Notes under the pieces: model-generated
Database searches by the model: none
Told to the model about the DNA's origin: nothing
What the model saw: only the letters and a program-made list of their open reading frames with translations
In this document: piece by piece, positions 9,529 through 18,330 of the stretch
How the letters are laid out: every line of letters begins with the position of its first letter
Numbering within the stretch: position 1 is the first letter of the stretch
Assembly: GCF_900142205.1 (NCBI RefSeq)
Contig: NZ_FRAA01000008.1
Coordinates: 1 to 64,000 of the forward strand
DNA: 64,000 nucleotides
Direction: 5' to 3'
Source: Reichenbachiella agariperforans
GTDB lineage: Bacteria; Bacteroidota; Bacteroidia; Cytophagales; Cyclobacteriaceae
Position numbers and translations under genes: made by a program

Positions 9529-10704
9529 TTAGTGTTTGATAATTGTCTGGGTATAAGCATCATTTTGATCATAAAACGTTACAAAAAAACTACCCGACCT
9601 ATCAGCTATCGCATGATTAAGATTTGTTTCCGCATGTGTAGTAGACACATGCGGATCTTCATAGATTATAGTCCCAGACATATCAATCACTCTCATAGAT
9701 AGCGATGTTTCTCCTTTCAAATGGAATGCGCCGCTAGAAGGGTTAGGATAAATCAACATTTTTGCACCCTTATGAGCCAAATCATTACTCAAATACAGTG
9801 TTCTAAACTTTTTTGATTGCCCATCATAATCCACTTGAACTAGACGGTAATAAGAGTCTTGCTCAAAATCAAAATCTACATACTCATACTCCATCTGATG
9901 ATTCACTGTACCAGCACCTACTACCCTAGCCAAATCACGAAAACTCTCTTCATCTATACGTTTTTTTTGAATGATAAAATAGTCATTATTGAGCTCTTGA
10001 GCCGTAGACCATCTCAATATTGCATCACCTCCGTCTTGGTCTACTGAAAAGCCCACCAAAGTAACAGGCAACGCCGCGCAACCACTTCCACAGCAACCTG
10101 TAGCACAATCTACGCCATCTCCGCCCGAAACATAAACATCTCCCCCCTCCTGATCCCAAGAGTCGGTTTGCATAGTCCCTCCATCTGCGACAGTTGTAGT
10201 TCCTCCATCATTATTAGTATAGGTGCCATTTACGGTCATTTCTCCCTCCACATTGGTATTACCTGGATCTCCTTCATCGAGTGGTATGATGATCAAAACG
10301 GCATCTTCTCCTCCATTCGTATAGTCTCCATTGACAGTCACACTACCCCCTGGCGCTACATACAGTACTCCACTAGCTCCATCTCGTGACGCTACTGTCA
10401 TATCACCATTGACGATTAATGTCCCGTAGACTTTGACACTGTCATAGACCTCAAAATCCTCATTAATCGTGAGCGAAGCGTCAGATGCAATAGTCAACAA
10501 AGATTCCACCCCATCGTTATAACCTTGGGTAATTGTATTCCCGCCGTTCTCGACATCACAATCATCCCCAGTAACAATATAGGTGTACTCAGGAGCCCCA
10601 TCGCCTTCATTGATTTGATTAATTGTTGGGCATTGAGCATAGATGACAATCGAGCTCAACATCATCCCTAACAGAATAAAACAGTTTATTTTCGTGACTT
10701 TCAT
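9529..10704 (-). CDS. T9SS type A-sorted protein with filament-like beta repeats
   Basis: A secreted protein of 391 residues with a signal peptide (about residues 1-23, ending SSIVIYAQ). The middle (about 60-190) is a run of short beta-strand turns of the kind LTINEDFEVYDSVKVYGTL, LIVNGDMTV, VTVNGDYTN, MTVNGTYTN, which suggests a right-handed beta solenoid. A Cys-rich turn (DCATGCCGSGCA, near 200) separates it from a module starting ALPVTLVGFSVDQDGGDAIL, common in T9SS cargo. The C-terminus (from about MLIYPNPSSGAFHLKGE) is the Por/type A sorting domain with the IYPNP motif. It would be exported and anchored at the surface. No enzyme motif is visible; a structural or adhesive role is inferred. 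The strong hairpin at 9441-9503 ends its transcript. Confidence 0.8.
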   Translation of the reverse strand: MKVTKINCFILLGMMLSSIVIYAQCPTINQINEGDGAPEYTYIVTGDDCDVENGGNTITQGYNDGVESLLTIASDASLTINEDFEVYDSVKVYGTLIVNGDMTVASRDGASGVLYVAPGGSVTVNGDYTNGGEDAVLIIIPLDEGDPGNTNVEGEMTVNGTYTNNDGGTTTVADGGTMQTDSWDQEGGDVYVSGGDGVDCATGCCGSGCAALPVTLVGFSVDQDGGDAILRWSTAQELNNDYFIIQKKRIDEESFRDLARVVGAGTVNHQMEYEYVDFDFEQDSYYRLVQVDYDGQSKKFRTLYLSNDLAHKGAKMLIYPNPSSGAFHLKGETSLSMRVIDMSGTIIYEDPHVSTTHAETNLNHAIADRSGSFFVTFYDQNDAYTQTIIKH

Positions 10705-11060
10705 TTTCTTTCATAGTCTTTGTTAAAAATTTATAGAAGTTTTACATTCTGCATTAACCCTATCATGAGACAATGGCCTGCAGTTTCTGAAATACTTCAA
10801 CTATTGAAAGTGAATGTATTCAGCACATTTCGTGACTAAACACATGAAGCCTACACGATTCTAAAAAAACCGCTATTTCTTCAATTTAGTCTTACCCTAC
10901 ATCCTGTCCTAAACAATTAAGAAAGGATATTTTAATAAATGCTGCTGGAATAATTTAAAGAAAATAAACGAAAAAAGCCATAGCCTACTAGACAAATAAA
11001 AAAATACTGAAGTAGTCAGAAGACCGTATAGATACAAAAACCACAAAATCAGCCCTTAAC
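10705..11060. other. AT-rich intergenic region without a gene
   Basis: 356 bp between two minus-strand genes. It is AT-rich and should hold the promoter of the T9SS-sorted gene, but I see no convincing TTTG / TAnnTTTG pair. No ORF, repeat or clear hairpin was found. Confidence 0.5.
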
Positions 11061-11813
11061 CTACAACGCCCCAAAAGACACCAAATACCCCAAAGTCACG
11101 CCAAGCATCATGTGGTTGGATAAGGTCGGCTCTCCAGAACTGTAAGTAACAGGATCGATATAGTTACTCAGATCGTAGCTAAAGCTCGCTTCGAGCATGA
11201 ATGTCCCCAATCGGGATTCATAGAACGACCCAATCCCTCCTCTAAAACCATAGCCGTAAGACGGATCACGAGACTCGTCATAAGGGTGAAAATCAACCCC
11301 CTCCGTATCTGTAGGCAAAGGAGAAGACTCCACTTTGAGCAAGTACTCAAAATAACATCCTGCGTTGAAGAATACATGAAACTGATTTTTGCCTGTATGG
11401 AGATTGAATAAGAAAGGTAACTCTATATAGTCAAAGGTCGATTCGAAATCAGGCTCTTGTGTCACAGCCCCTTCTGGATATGCAACGAAGCGTAACTGAC
11501 TACTATTCAACGTAGAACCTAACTCGGGTTTATTTTCAGAAAAACGCTGGATATATCCCTTCTGCGTATAATTCAGCTCTGCCTGAATCCCGATATGGTT
11601 TCGAAGAAAGTTCATCACCACGATTCCCGCCTGATAGCCATGCTTCAGTCCTTGATCTATTTCATAGCCATTGAAGGAATGGTACACATTAACCATAGAG
11701 GTATTGTACCCGCCTTTGACACCTAGATAGGTTTTTCGTTCGTCCTGTGCCTGAGCCCCAAAACGCACCCCAACTAAGAATAGGATGATAAGATAAATGA
11801 ACCTGATTTTCAT
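11061..11813 (-). CDS. PorT-like outer-membrane beta-barrel protein
   Basis: A protein of 250 residues. The start at 11813 gives a clean signal peptide (MKIRFIYLIILFLVGVRFGA, cut after QA); an upstream ATG at 11861 would add a 16-residue leader. The mature chain begins TYLGVKGGYNTSMVNV, the usual opening of the PF13568-type (PorT-family) eight-stranded barrel. Alternating strands follow, such as IGIQAELNYTQKGYIQRF, YIELPFLFNLHTGKNQFHVF, and a closing strand MLGVTLGYLVSFG. Barrels of this family are widespread in Bacteroidota; most have no known role and a few act in T9SS. The neighbours do not narrow this down. The gene is followed on its 3' side by an intergenic region with no clear terminator. 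Confidence 0.75.
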   Translation of the reverse strand: MKIRFIYLIILFLVGVRFGAQAQDERKTYLGVKGGYNTSMVNVYHSFNGYEIDQGLKHGYQAGIVVMNFLRNHIGIQAELNYTQKGYIQRFSENKPELGSTLNSSQLRFVAYPEGAVTQEPDFESTFDYIELPFLFNLHTGKNQFHVFFNAGCYFEYLLKVESSPLPTDTEGVDFHPYDESRDPSYGYGFRGGIGSFYESRLGTFMLEASFSYDLSNYIDPVTYSSGEPTLSNHMMLGVTLGYLVSFGAL

Positions 11814-11916
11814 GAAGGCCAAAATTATAGAATCAGATGGAATAATCAGGAGCAGACTCAAGAAATCATCAGACCATCTGAGTATTCCATCTAGCGCACT
11901 TTGAACGTGATATGTT

Positions 11917-14244
11917 TCAGGCTTTATTTACGACGATAGGTGCTGCGAGGCAACTGTCTGGAATCCTAAACGCCTCCACCAAAGGCACGGCATTTTCTCT
12001 GACTTCCGCACAGAGCTCGTTGATTTCTCTACGGATGGCTTTGGTTTTGATTCCTTCCATGTATCCATTCTCTAGATACCAACCCTTGTGTTTCTCAATC
12101 TGCGTCAGCGCAAAAAGCTGACACAACTGCGTCAACACAGCCTTTGCCCCTTGGTCATTGGTTCTTTCGACCTGCGCAACAAACTGCTCTAGCACAACCC
12201 GCTCGACATAGGCTGACCCGACCGTCAACATGTGGTTTTGTGTCTGATTAAATGCATCAAAGGAATCCATTCCTTCATCTATATGATGTTTGATACGTCG
12301 TGCAGCAGAGGAGAGTATCTCTTTTTCACGGTAACGAAAAGCACTTAGGTGGAACTCAAAATCCAACAAATGCTCTTTATTGGTGTTACGCACTGTGATA
12401 GGGTTACGCTCAGTGACCGATGTTTTCGCCTGATCGGCGATATACCCGATGATCCCAAAGAGATTGATGTCCGAAAACTCCTTTTTGAACTCCGAGAGTC
12501 TACTCTTTGCGACCAGCTGCATCAGGACAGTATTATCACCCTCAAAAGTCGTATAGACATCCGTGTCGTTCTTGAGTCTGTCTATGCGGTTTTCGGAAAG
12601 ATAACCTTTTCCTCCACAGGCTTCACGACACTCTTGCAGACCTTGAGTCGTGTGCCAAGTCGAGAAGGATTTCAGTCCGGCAGCCAGTGCCTCGATTTCC
12701 TGCATATCGTCATCCGTTCGTGCCAAAAAGCGCTCCGTCAGATACTGCAGCCCAAAATGCAAAGCATAGGTTTTGGCCAGTAGTGGCATCAATCTCCGCT
12801 GATGTGTCCGGTAGTTCAAGATCGGTACCTCCGCCTCGTTCTCAGGTCCAAACTGTCGGCGTTGGTCTCCATATTTGATAGCAATGGCCAATCCAGACTT
12901 GATCGCGCTCAGCCCCGATCTTGGGATACCGATTCGTCCACCGACCAAAGTGCCTAGCATGGTAAAGAAACGACGGTTGTCACTGGTAATCGGACTATCG
13001 AACTGCCCATCCTCGCTGACCGAAGCAAAACGATCGAGCATGTTTTCGTAAGGAATCGAGACTTGATCAAACCAAATTCGACCATTGTCCACGCCATTAA
13101 GTCCCATTTTTCGACCACAATCCACTATTTTGACTCCCGGTAATGTCTGTTTCTGTGGATCACGCAGCGGTACCAAAAATGCATTGACACCATAGTCTAC
13201 CTCATCTATCATCAACTTGGCAAAGACAGTCGCCATTTCACCATGAACAGCTGCATTGCCGATGTACTCCTTGCAGGCTGCTTCATGAGGTGTATGTATC
13301 ACAAAACTTCGTGTGCTGTGATCGTAGGTAGCAGTCGTTTCTATGCCTTTCACATTGGATCCATGGTGCGTCTCTGTCATCGCAAAACAGCCTGGCAATG
13401 CTAGGCTACCTACAGCAGGCAGATATTTCACATGATGCTTTTGCGTACCCAAAAAATGGATACTCATCCCGAACAATCCAAACTGCACGCCAAACTTGAT
13501 CACCAGACTAAGATCATGATAAGACAGCGTCTCCATGATACTGAAATAAGATCGCATATCTCCACCTCCACCATAGGCTTCTGGATAGGCCATTCCTCCG
13601 AAACCATTTTCAGCAAGAGTCTTGCACCAGTCCAGTACTTTCTCCCGATACTCCGATAGGTTATCTGTCTCCAGATAGGCAAAATCAGGTTGCGATATAA
13701 CGGCCTTCACGGCGGCAATAATTTCTTTGTCCTTTCCATCCAGTAAATCCGCTAAGGTCTCCACATCAAAAGTCTGCTCAGTTGTTTGATTACTGGTTGC
13801 AGTCTCTCTATGTGCGGATCGTAGGTGATAGGCTGCTTCATTGGATATCACGCCGAGTGCTTGTTCGATTTGCGTCAATGACTCCCGCGTTTTATCAAGC
13901 GCAACGGAGTCTCCATCTGCCGTATTCAACTCGGCTAACTTTAGTCCAATGTCTACGAGTGAGTTACGCATTTTGGGACTCAACTGGTCCGAGATACGGC
14001 GAATCTCTACAAGCCAGCTCTTGAGCTCTCTCGGTGAAGGAGGATTCTGAGGATCTAGATGAGACAGAATAAATGCTCGCTCATCCGCCTGCAACCAATC
14101 TTGCTCATCCATGAGTTCTCTAACCTTAGCTATCTCAGCAGAGGTCAATACTGCATCCGCCCACACCATGTACAACATGGGAAGGAATGCATAAAGCGAA
14201 GGATTTTTCTCGAAATATGGGGAAACTAAAATATCGTCTTTCAT
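11917..14244 (-). CDS. Acyl-CoA dehydrogenase / acyl-CoA oxidase family protein
   Basis: A flavoprotein of 775 residues for the first step of fatty acid beta-oxidation, or a related acyl-CoA oxidation. The first 150 or so residues are an extra N-terminal helical region. The dehydrogenase core starts near 170 and carries GFGGMAYPEAYGGGG, the FAD/acyl-CoA signature CFAMTETHHGSNVKGIETTA, which is of the acyl-CoA oxidase kind, and the late motif ACGGKGYLSENRIDRLKND followed by TDVYTTFEGDNTVLMQ. The C-terminal 170 residues match the ACOX-like helical domain. The length (family core is about 380) and the MTETHHGSN motif favour the oxidase-like subgroup, common in Bacteroidota. Whether electrons go to oxygen or to an electron-transfer flavoprotein cannot be told. 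It is monocistronic here as far as spacing shows. Confidence 0.85.
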   Translation of the reverse strand: MKDDILVSPYFEKNPSLYAFLPMLYMVWADAVLTSAEIAKVRELMDEQDWLQADERAFILSHLDPQNPPSPRELKSWLVEIRRISDQLSPKMRNSLVDIGLKLAELNTADGDSVALDKTRESLTQIEQALGVISNEAAYHLRSAHRETATSNQTTEQTFDVETLADLLDGKDKEIIAAVKAVISQPDFAYLETDNLSEYREKVLDWCKTLAENGFGGMAYPEAYGGGGDMRSYFSIMETLSYHDLSLVIKFGVQFGLFGMSIHFLGTQKHHVKYLPAVGSLALPGCFAMTETHHGSNVKGIETTATYDHSTRSFVIHTPHEAACKEYIGNAAVHGEMATVFAKLMIDEVDYGVNAFLVPLRDPQKQTLPGVKIVDCGRKMGLNGVDNGRIWFDQVSIPYENMLDRFASVSEDGQFDSPITSDNRRFFTMLGTLVGGRIGIPRSGLSAIKSGLAIAIKYGDQRRQFGPENEAEVPILNYRTHQRRLMPLLAKTYALHFGLQYLTERFLARTDDDMQEIEALAAGLKSFSTWHTTQGLQECREACGGKGYLSENRIDRLKNDTDVYTTFEGDNTVLMQLVAKSRLSEFKKEFSDINLFGIIGYIADQAKTSVTERNPITVRNTNKEHLLDFEFHLSAFRYREKEILSSAARRIKHHIDEGMDSFDAFNQTQNHMLTVGSAYVERVVLEQFVAQVERTNDQGAKAVLTQLCQLFALTQIEKHKGWYLENGYMEGIKTKAIRREINELCAEVRENAVPLVEAFRIPDSCLAAPIVVNKA

Positions 14245-14362
14245 AGATATGGGGCTTCAAACAGGTTTTTTATTTCTTTCGAATTTAAACGGATATATCC
14301 ATCCTAGGTCCTTATCTGAGAGAAAAAATCCCAGATCTGTAGCGAATAGTCTAATATAAAAA

Positions 14363-14395
14363 AATGGCGTTGACTGCTCAGCAATCAACGCCATT
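14363..14395. terminator. Terminator hairpin for the M13 peptidase gene
   Basis: AATGGCGTTGA and TCAACGCCATT pair over 11 bp around an 11-nt loop, 47 bp after the stop of the M13 peptidase gene. A flanking A run on one side gives a T run in the minus-strand transcript. Confidence 0.7.
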
Positions 14396-14441
14396 CTATA
14401 TTATTTTAGCCGTCCCTTCTAAATTGAGACATCCACTACCC

Positions 14442-16496
14442 CTACCAGATATGCGCTCTTTCGTCTACATTTTTGTAGAGGACATCTCCATCCTTAATAT
14501 CAAATGCCTGATAGAAAATCTCCATATTCGATAATGGTCCATTGACTCTATGTTTGGCTGGTGCATGTGTATCTTGTATCAGCAATCTCTGCTCTAACTG
14601 CGGCTTGTATTTTGATCTCCAGATGGTACCGTATGACAAAAAGAACCTTTGTTCTGGTGACAATCCATCGATCGAATCAGGTCTACCATTCTTTGCATAT
14701 TGCATCTGCAACGCATCATAGGCGATATTCACTCCACCAAGATCTGCAATATTCTCTCCTAGCGTCAACTGTCCGTTCACATTGAGTGTATCCTGCACCG
14801 TCAGCTTATCGAACTGCTCCTTTAGCACTGCGGCTCTTGCCTCGAAACGCGCTGCATCTTCGGCCGTCCACCAGTCACTGAGTTCTCCTTTTGAGTTGTA
14901 CTTTCTCCCTTCATCATCAAACCCGTGCGTAATCTCGTGTCCTATTACCGAACCTATCCCGCCATAGTTGACTGCATCATCAGCCTTATAGTTGTAGAAT
15001 GGAGGTTGTAAAATTCCCGCTGGAAATACGATCTCATTCGCTGGAGGGTAGTAGTAGGCATTGACCACTGAGGCTGCCATCAGCCACTCATCCTGATCGA
15101 TAGGCTGCCCCAGGCGACCGAGGTTTTTGTCATTGCTAAAGATCGCCGCATTCCAGTGGTTCTCTAGGTAGCCATCCTTGCTAATCTCTACATTGCTATA
15201 GTCATCCCAAGTATCAGGATACCCTATTTTGACTTTCAGTTTCGTTAGTTTTTCATGTGCTTCCTTTTTGGTTTCCTCGCCCATCCAGTCCAGGCTATCG
15301 ATACGCACATGCAAGGCTGCTTTGATATTATTGACCATCTCTAAACATTTCTCTTTCGCCTCTGGAGGAAAAACCTCATTGACATATAGCTTGCTCAGGG
15401 CATCTCCCAAATCACCATTGGTTTCGTTGATCACACGTTTCAATCTCGGCCTCATTTCATCCTGTCCTGACAGCTTTTTGCTATAGAAATCAAACCCTGC
15501 TTGCACAAAATCATGTGACAGATACGATGCACTACTGCTAATCAACCTAACCTTCATGTAATCCTTCACCGTCTCTAACTCCGTGTCAGCTACTATACCA
15601 GGCAGGGCTTTCATATAGTCTACCTGGTTCACATTGATATCAGTCGCATTCGGTGCTTTCATCGCTTCGTAAAAGCTCGCCCAATCGAGCCAATCACACA
15701 TCTCTTGAAACTCTGCCATGGTCATCTTGTTGTAAGTCAACTCCGAGTCACGACGCTGTAGTCGGGTCATGGATTCCGTTGCGAGTTTGGTTTCCAAAGC
15801 CAAAACAGCTTCGGCTTTGTCTACTGCAACCGCAGAATCTTCACCTACTAGCGTGAGCAATCGAGCCATATAGACTTTATAAGCTGTGATAATATCTTGA
15901 CCATTCGCATCTTCTCTGAAGTAATAATCTCTGTCTGGCAACCCCAGTCCAGATTGTACTACTGACAGCAGGTACTGATCAGATTTTTTGTCATCGATCC
16001 CGACGTACTCTCCATAAAAAGGATTGACCCCTCTTCTGTGTAATACAGCTAATACATCCTGCATACTTTGGGTGTCTGATACCGCATTGATTTGAGCCAA
16101 TATACCTTCTAATGGCTTGGCGCCAAGTTGCTCTATTTGTAGTGAATCCATCCCTGCGGCGTAGTAACCCGCTGCTTTCATCTCGTTACTATTCGCTGAA
16201 TAGACTTCTCCTTTGGTGGCTTGTGCTAGTACAAACTCTAACACCTCCTCGTTGTACTCGAATAGCTCGTGGAAACTACCCCATCCCGATCTATCTGATG
16301 GTATCTCCGTAGAGTCCAGCCATACCCCATTGGCATGTCTAAAAAAATCATCCCCTACAGGCGTATTTTCATCGATAAAAGAAAGGTTTAATGCCGGCTT
16401 GGTCTCAGAGGTCTCTTCCTCCTGCGGCTGACAAGAGAGTAAGGCTGTCGTAAGTCCTACGAAAAGACATAAGACGTGATTGATTCGCGTATTCAT
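14442..16496 (-). CDS. M13 family zinc metallopeptidase, lipoprotein (neprilysin/PepO-like)
   Basis: A zinc endopeptidase of 684 residues that cleaves small peptides. The N-terminus MNTRINHVLCLFVGLTTALL is followed by S-C22, a lipobox, so it is probably a membrane-anchored lipoprotein. The peptidase M13 N-terminal region (about 35-430) starts PVGDDFFRHANGVWLDSTEI. The zinc site is H520-E-I-T-H524 within VIGHEITHGFDDEGRKYN, with the third ligand Glu in ENIADLGGVNIAY further on. The chain ends in the family pattern CRVNGP-like (HRVNGPLSNMEIFYQAF), although the usual Cys is Arg/His here, and terminates with a Trp. Length agrees with family members (about 670-700). A terminator follows, and the divergent kdsC-like gene lies 173 bp upstream. 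Confidence 0.92.
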   Translation of the reverse strand: MNTRINHVLCLFVGLTTALLSCQPQEEETSETKPALNLSFIDENTPVGDDFFRHANGVWLDSTEIPSDRSGWGSFHELFEYNEEVLEFVLAQATKGEVYSANSNEMKAAGYYAAGMDSLQIEQLGAKPLEGILAQINAVSDTQSMQDVLAVLHRRGVNPFYGEYVGIDDKKSDQYLLSVVQSGLGLPDRDYYFREDANGQDIITAYKVYMARLLTLVGEDSAVAVDKAEAVLALETKLATESMTRLQRRDSELTYNKMTMAEFQEMCDWLDWASFYEAMKAPNATDINVNQVDYMKALPGIVADTELETVKDYMKVRLISSSASYLSHDFVQAGFDFYSKKLSGQDEMRPRLKRVINETNGDLGDALSKLYVNEVFPPEAKEKCLEMVNNIKAALHVRIDSLDWMGEETKKEAHEKLTKLKVKIGYPDTWDDYSNVEISKDGYLENHWNAAIFSNDKNLGRLGQPIDQDEWLMAASVVNAYYYPPANEIVFPAGILQPPFYNYKADDAVNYGGIGSVIGHEITHGFDDEGRKYNSKGELSDWWTAEDAARFEARAAVLKEQFDKLTVQDTLNVNGQLTLGENIADLGGVNIAYDALQMQYAKNGRPDSIDGLSPEQRFFLSYGTIWRSKYKPQLEQRLLIQDTHAPAKHRVNGPLSNMEIFYQAFDIKDGDVLYKNVDERAHIW

Positions 16497-16669
16497 ATTT
16501 CATATTTTGAGTTAGAATAGTAATTTAAAGCACTTCACCATTCAATCGCCAAAGAATATACATGAATGGTCATTTATTGATTTCGTACCCTGAACATTTA
16601 ACATCGAAAAGCAAGGTTCTCACCTTGGGCATATCTAATCTTATGTTGATTTGACCTATTATTGCCTCC

Positions 16670-17209
16670 ATGATAGATACCTCCAAAATCAAAATGCTCG
16701 TCCTGGATGTAGATGGCACGCTCACTGACGGCAGTATCAATGTCATGGATGATGGCAGCCAATTCAAAAAATTCAACGCCAAAGACGGCCTTGGCATCAA
16801 GATGCTCATTCGCCAAGGGATAGAAGTTGCTATCATCAGTCACAGCTCTACGGCAGCAGCTATAGAGGCTCGTGCACAGATGCTCGGCATACAATATGTC
16901 TATGCAGGACAAGAAGAAAAAGACATCATTCTCTCCCAGTGGCTGACCCAACTCGGTCTGACTTACGATCAAGTTGCTTTTATCGGTGATGACCTCAACG
17001 ACATCCCTGCTATGGAAAAAGTCGGTATCTCAGCCTGTCCAGCAGACTCATCTGATGAGGTGCTCTCCTTCGTAGATGTGATCCTCAAATCCAATGGCGG
17101 AGACGGCTGTGTACGTGAGTTTATCGATCAACACATGGCAGTCGCCTATCAGCGACTAACTGGACAAACAGTACAAGCTGAAGTACCTACTTTCTATAAA
17201 AGTAGGTAG
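16670..17209 (+). CDS. kdsC: KdsC-type HAD phosphatase (KDO 8-phosphate phosphatase)
   Basis: A HAD-superfamily phosphatase of 179 residues of the C0 (capless) subfamily. The catalytic pair is D13 and D15 in MLVLDVDGTLTDG; the motif II Ser lies in VAIISHSS, and the motif IV acidic cluster is FIGDDLNDIPAM. KFNAKDGLGIKMLIRQGIEV is characteristic of KdsC/YrbI, which removes phosphate from 3-deoxy-D-manno-octulosonate 8-phosphate in the synthesis of the lipopolysaccharide core sugar KDO. It works as a tetramer in which each C-terminal tail closes the neighbour's site. No kdsA, kdsB or kdsD is nearby, so the substrate is assigned from the family only; phosphatases for related sugar acids are possible. 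It lies 105 bp ahead of sucD, which has its own promoter. Confidence 0.82.
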   Translation: MIDTSKIKMLVLDVDGTLTDGSINVMDDGSQFKKFNAKDGLGIKMLIRQGIEVAIISHSSTAAAIEARAQMLGIQYVYAGQEEKDIILSQWLTQLGLTYDQVAFIGDDLNDIPAMEKVGISACPADSSDEVLSFVDVILKSNGGDGCVREFIDQHMAVAYQRLTGQTVQAEVPTFYKSR

Positions 17210-17266
17210 GGGTTTAACGCCAAACTGTAACCAATAAATTTAGCTGCCATCTATAGGGCGATTCGG

Positions 17267-17297
17267 CTTGTTTAAGACATATAATATCCTATTTTTG
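17267..17297 (+). promoter_or_regulatory. Bacteroidota-type promoter of sucD
   Basis: A -33 CTTG at 17267-17270 and a -7 TATTTTTG at 17290-17297 are separated by 19 bp, matching the known sigma-ABfr pattern TTTG-N19-21-TAnnTTTG. The start codon of sucD is at 17315, so the 5' leader would be only about 10 nt. Confidence 0.65.
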
Positions 17298-17314
17298 CAC
17301 AAAATTGAAATCGA

Positions 17315-18187
17315 ATGAGTGTATTAGTAAATAAAGATTCTAAAATCATAGTTCAAGGCTTCACAGGTACTGAAGGCACGTTTCACGCTTCTCAGATGAT
17401 CGAATACGGTAGCAATGTCGTAGGTGGAGTAACTCCTGGAAAAGGCGGTCAAACACACCTAGATAGACCCGTATTCAATACGGTCAAAGATGCTGTAGAC
17501 CAAGCTGGCGCAAACGTATCCATCATTTTCGTACCACCAGCATTCGCTGCTGATGCTATCATGGAAGCTGCTGATGCAGGTATCAAAGTAATCATCACCA
17601 TCACAGAGGGTATCCCAGTGAAAGACATGATCACTGCCAAAGAATACATCTCAGGAAAAGATTTGACTTTGATCGGACCTAACTGCCCAGGTGTCATCAC
17701 ACCAGGAGAAGCTAAAGTAGGTATCATGCCTGGTTTCGTATTCAAAACAGGTAGAATCGGTATCGTATCCAAGTCAGGGACTTTGACCTACGAAGCGGCT
17801 GATCAGGTCGTAAAAGCAGGACTCGGCATCTCTACCGCTATCGGTATCGGTGGTGATCCGATCATCGGAACCTCTACCAAACAAGCTGTAGAAATGCTAA
17901 TGAACGATCCAGAGACTGACGGTATCGTCATGATCGGTGAGATCGGTGGTAACTACGAAGCAGAAGCTGCACAATGGATCAAAGCACAAGGCAATCCAAA
18001 GCCAGTAGTTGGATTCATCGCAGGACAAACTGCACCAAAAGGAAAAAGAATGGGACACGCAGGTGCCATCATCGGTGGAGCCGACGATACTGCAGAAGCT
18101 AAGATGAAAATCATGGCAGAATGTGGTCTTCACGTAGTGAACTCCCCAGCAGATATCGGAGAGACTATGGCAAAAGCTATTGGTTAA
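17315..18187 (+). CDS. sucD: Succinate-CoA ligase alpha subunit
   Basis: The 290-residue alpha subunit of succinyl-CoA synthetase, which makes succinate and a nucleoside triphosphate from succinyl-CoA in the citric acid cycle. The N-terminal CoA-binding fold (about 1-125) opens [20 protein letters not shown], with TEGIPVKDM and [21 protein letters not shown] in the classical places. The phosphorylated active-site histidine is H248 in [13 protein letters not shown]. Length equals that of E. coli SucD (289). In Bacteroidota the beta subunit gene sucC is often elsewhere, as here. A TTG-N19-TAnnTTTG promoter precedes it and a strong terminator follows, so it is a single-gene transcript. Confidence 0.97.
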   Translation: MSVLVNKDSKIIVQGFTGTEGTFHASQMIEYGSNVVGGVTPGKGGQTHLDRPVFNTVKDAVDQAGANVSIIFVPPAFAADAIMEAADAGIKVIITITEGIPVKDMITAKEYISGKDLTLIGPNCPGVITPGEAKVGIMPGFVFKTGRIGIVSKSGTLTYEAADQVVKAGLGISTAIGIGGDPIIGTSTKQAVEMLMNDPETDGIVMIGEIGGNYEAEAAQWIKAQGNPKPVVGFIAGQTAPKGKRMGHAGAIIGGADDTAEAKMKIMAECGLHVVNSPADIGETMAKAIG

Positions 18188-18208
18188 TCTCGGATAACTC
18201 AACGATAC

Positions 18209-18244
18209 AAAAAAAGCCTCTGATTCGAATCAGAGGCTTTTTTT
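18209..18244. terminator. Intrinsic terminator of sucD
   Basis: An 11-bp perfect stem (GCCTCTGATTC / GAATCAGAGGC) with no free loop bases beyond the centre, bordered by seven A and seven T. It works in both directions and starts 21 bp after the sucD stop codon. Confidence 0.9.
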
Positions 18245-18330
18245 GTGTCTATGTAATTGTTATTTGGAGACTGGAGTCAAAGTAACAAAAAGATGTTTAG
18301 GAACCGAAAACAAGCGTTTTTCAGCAGAAC

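Noticed and set aside
16598-16972. A 124-aa ORF antisense to kdsC
   Set aside because: The plus-strand frame carries the HAD motifs; the antisense one has none.
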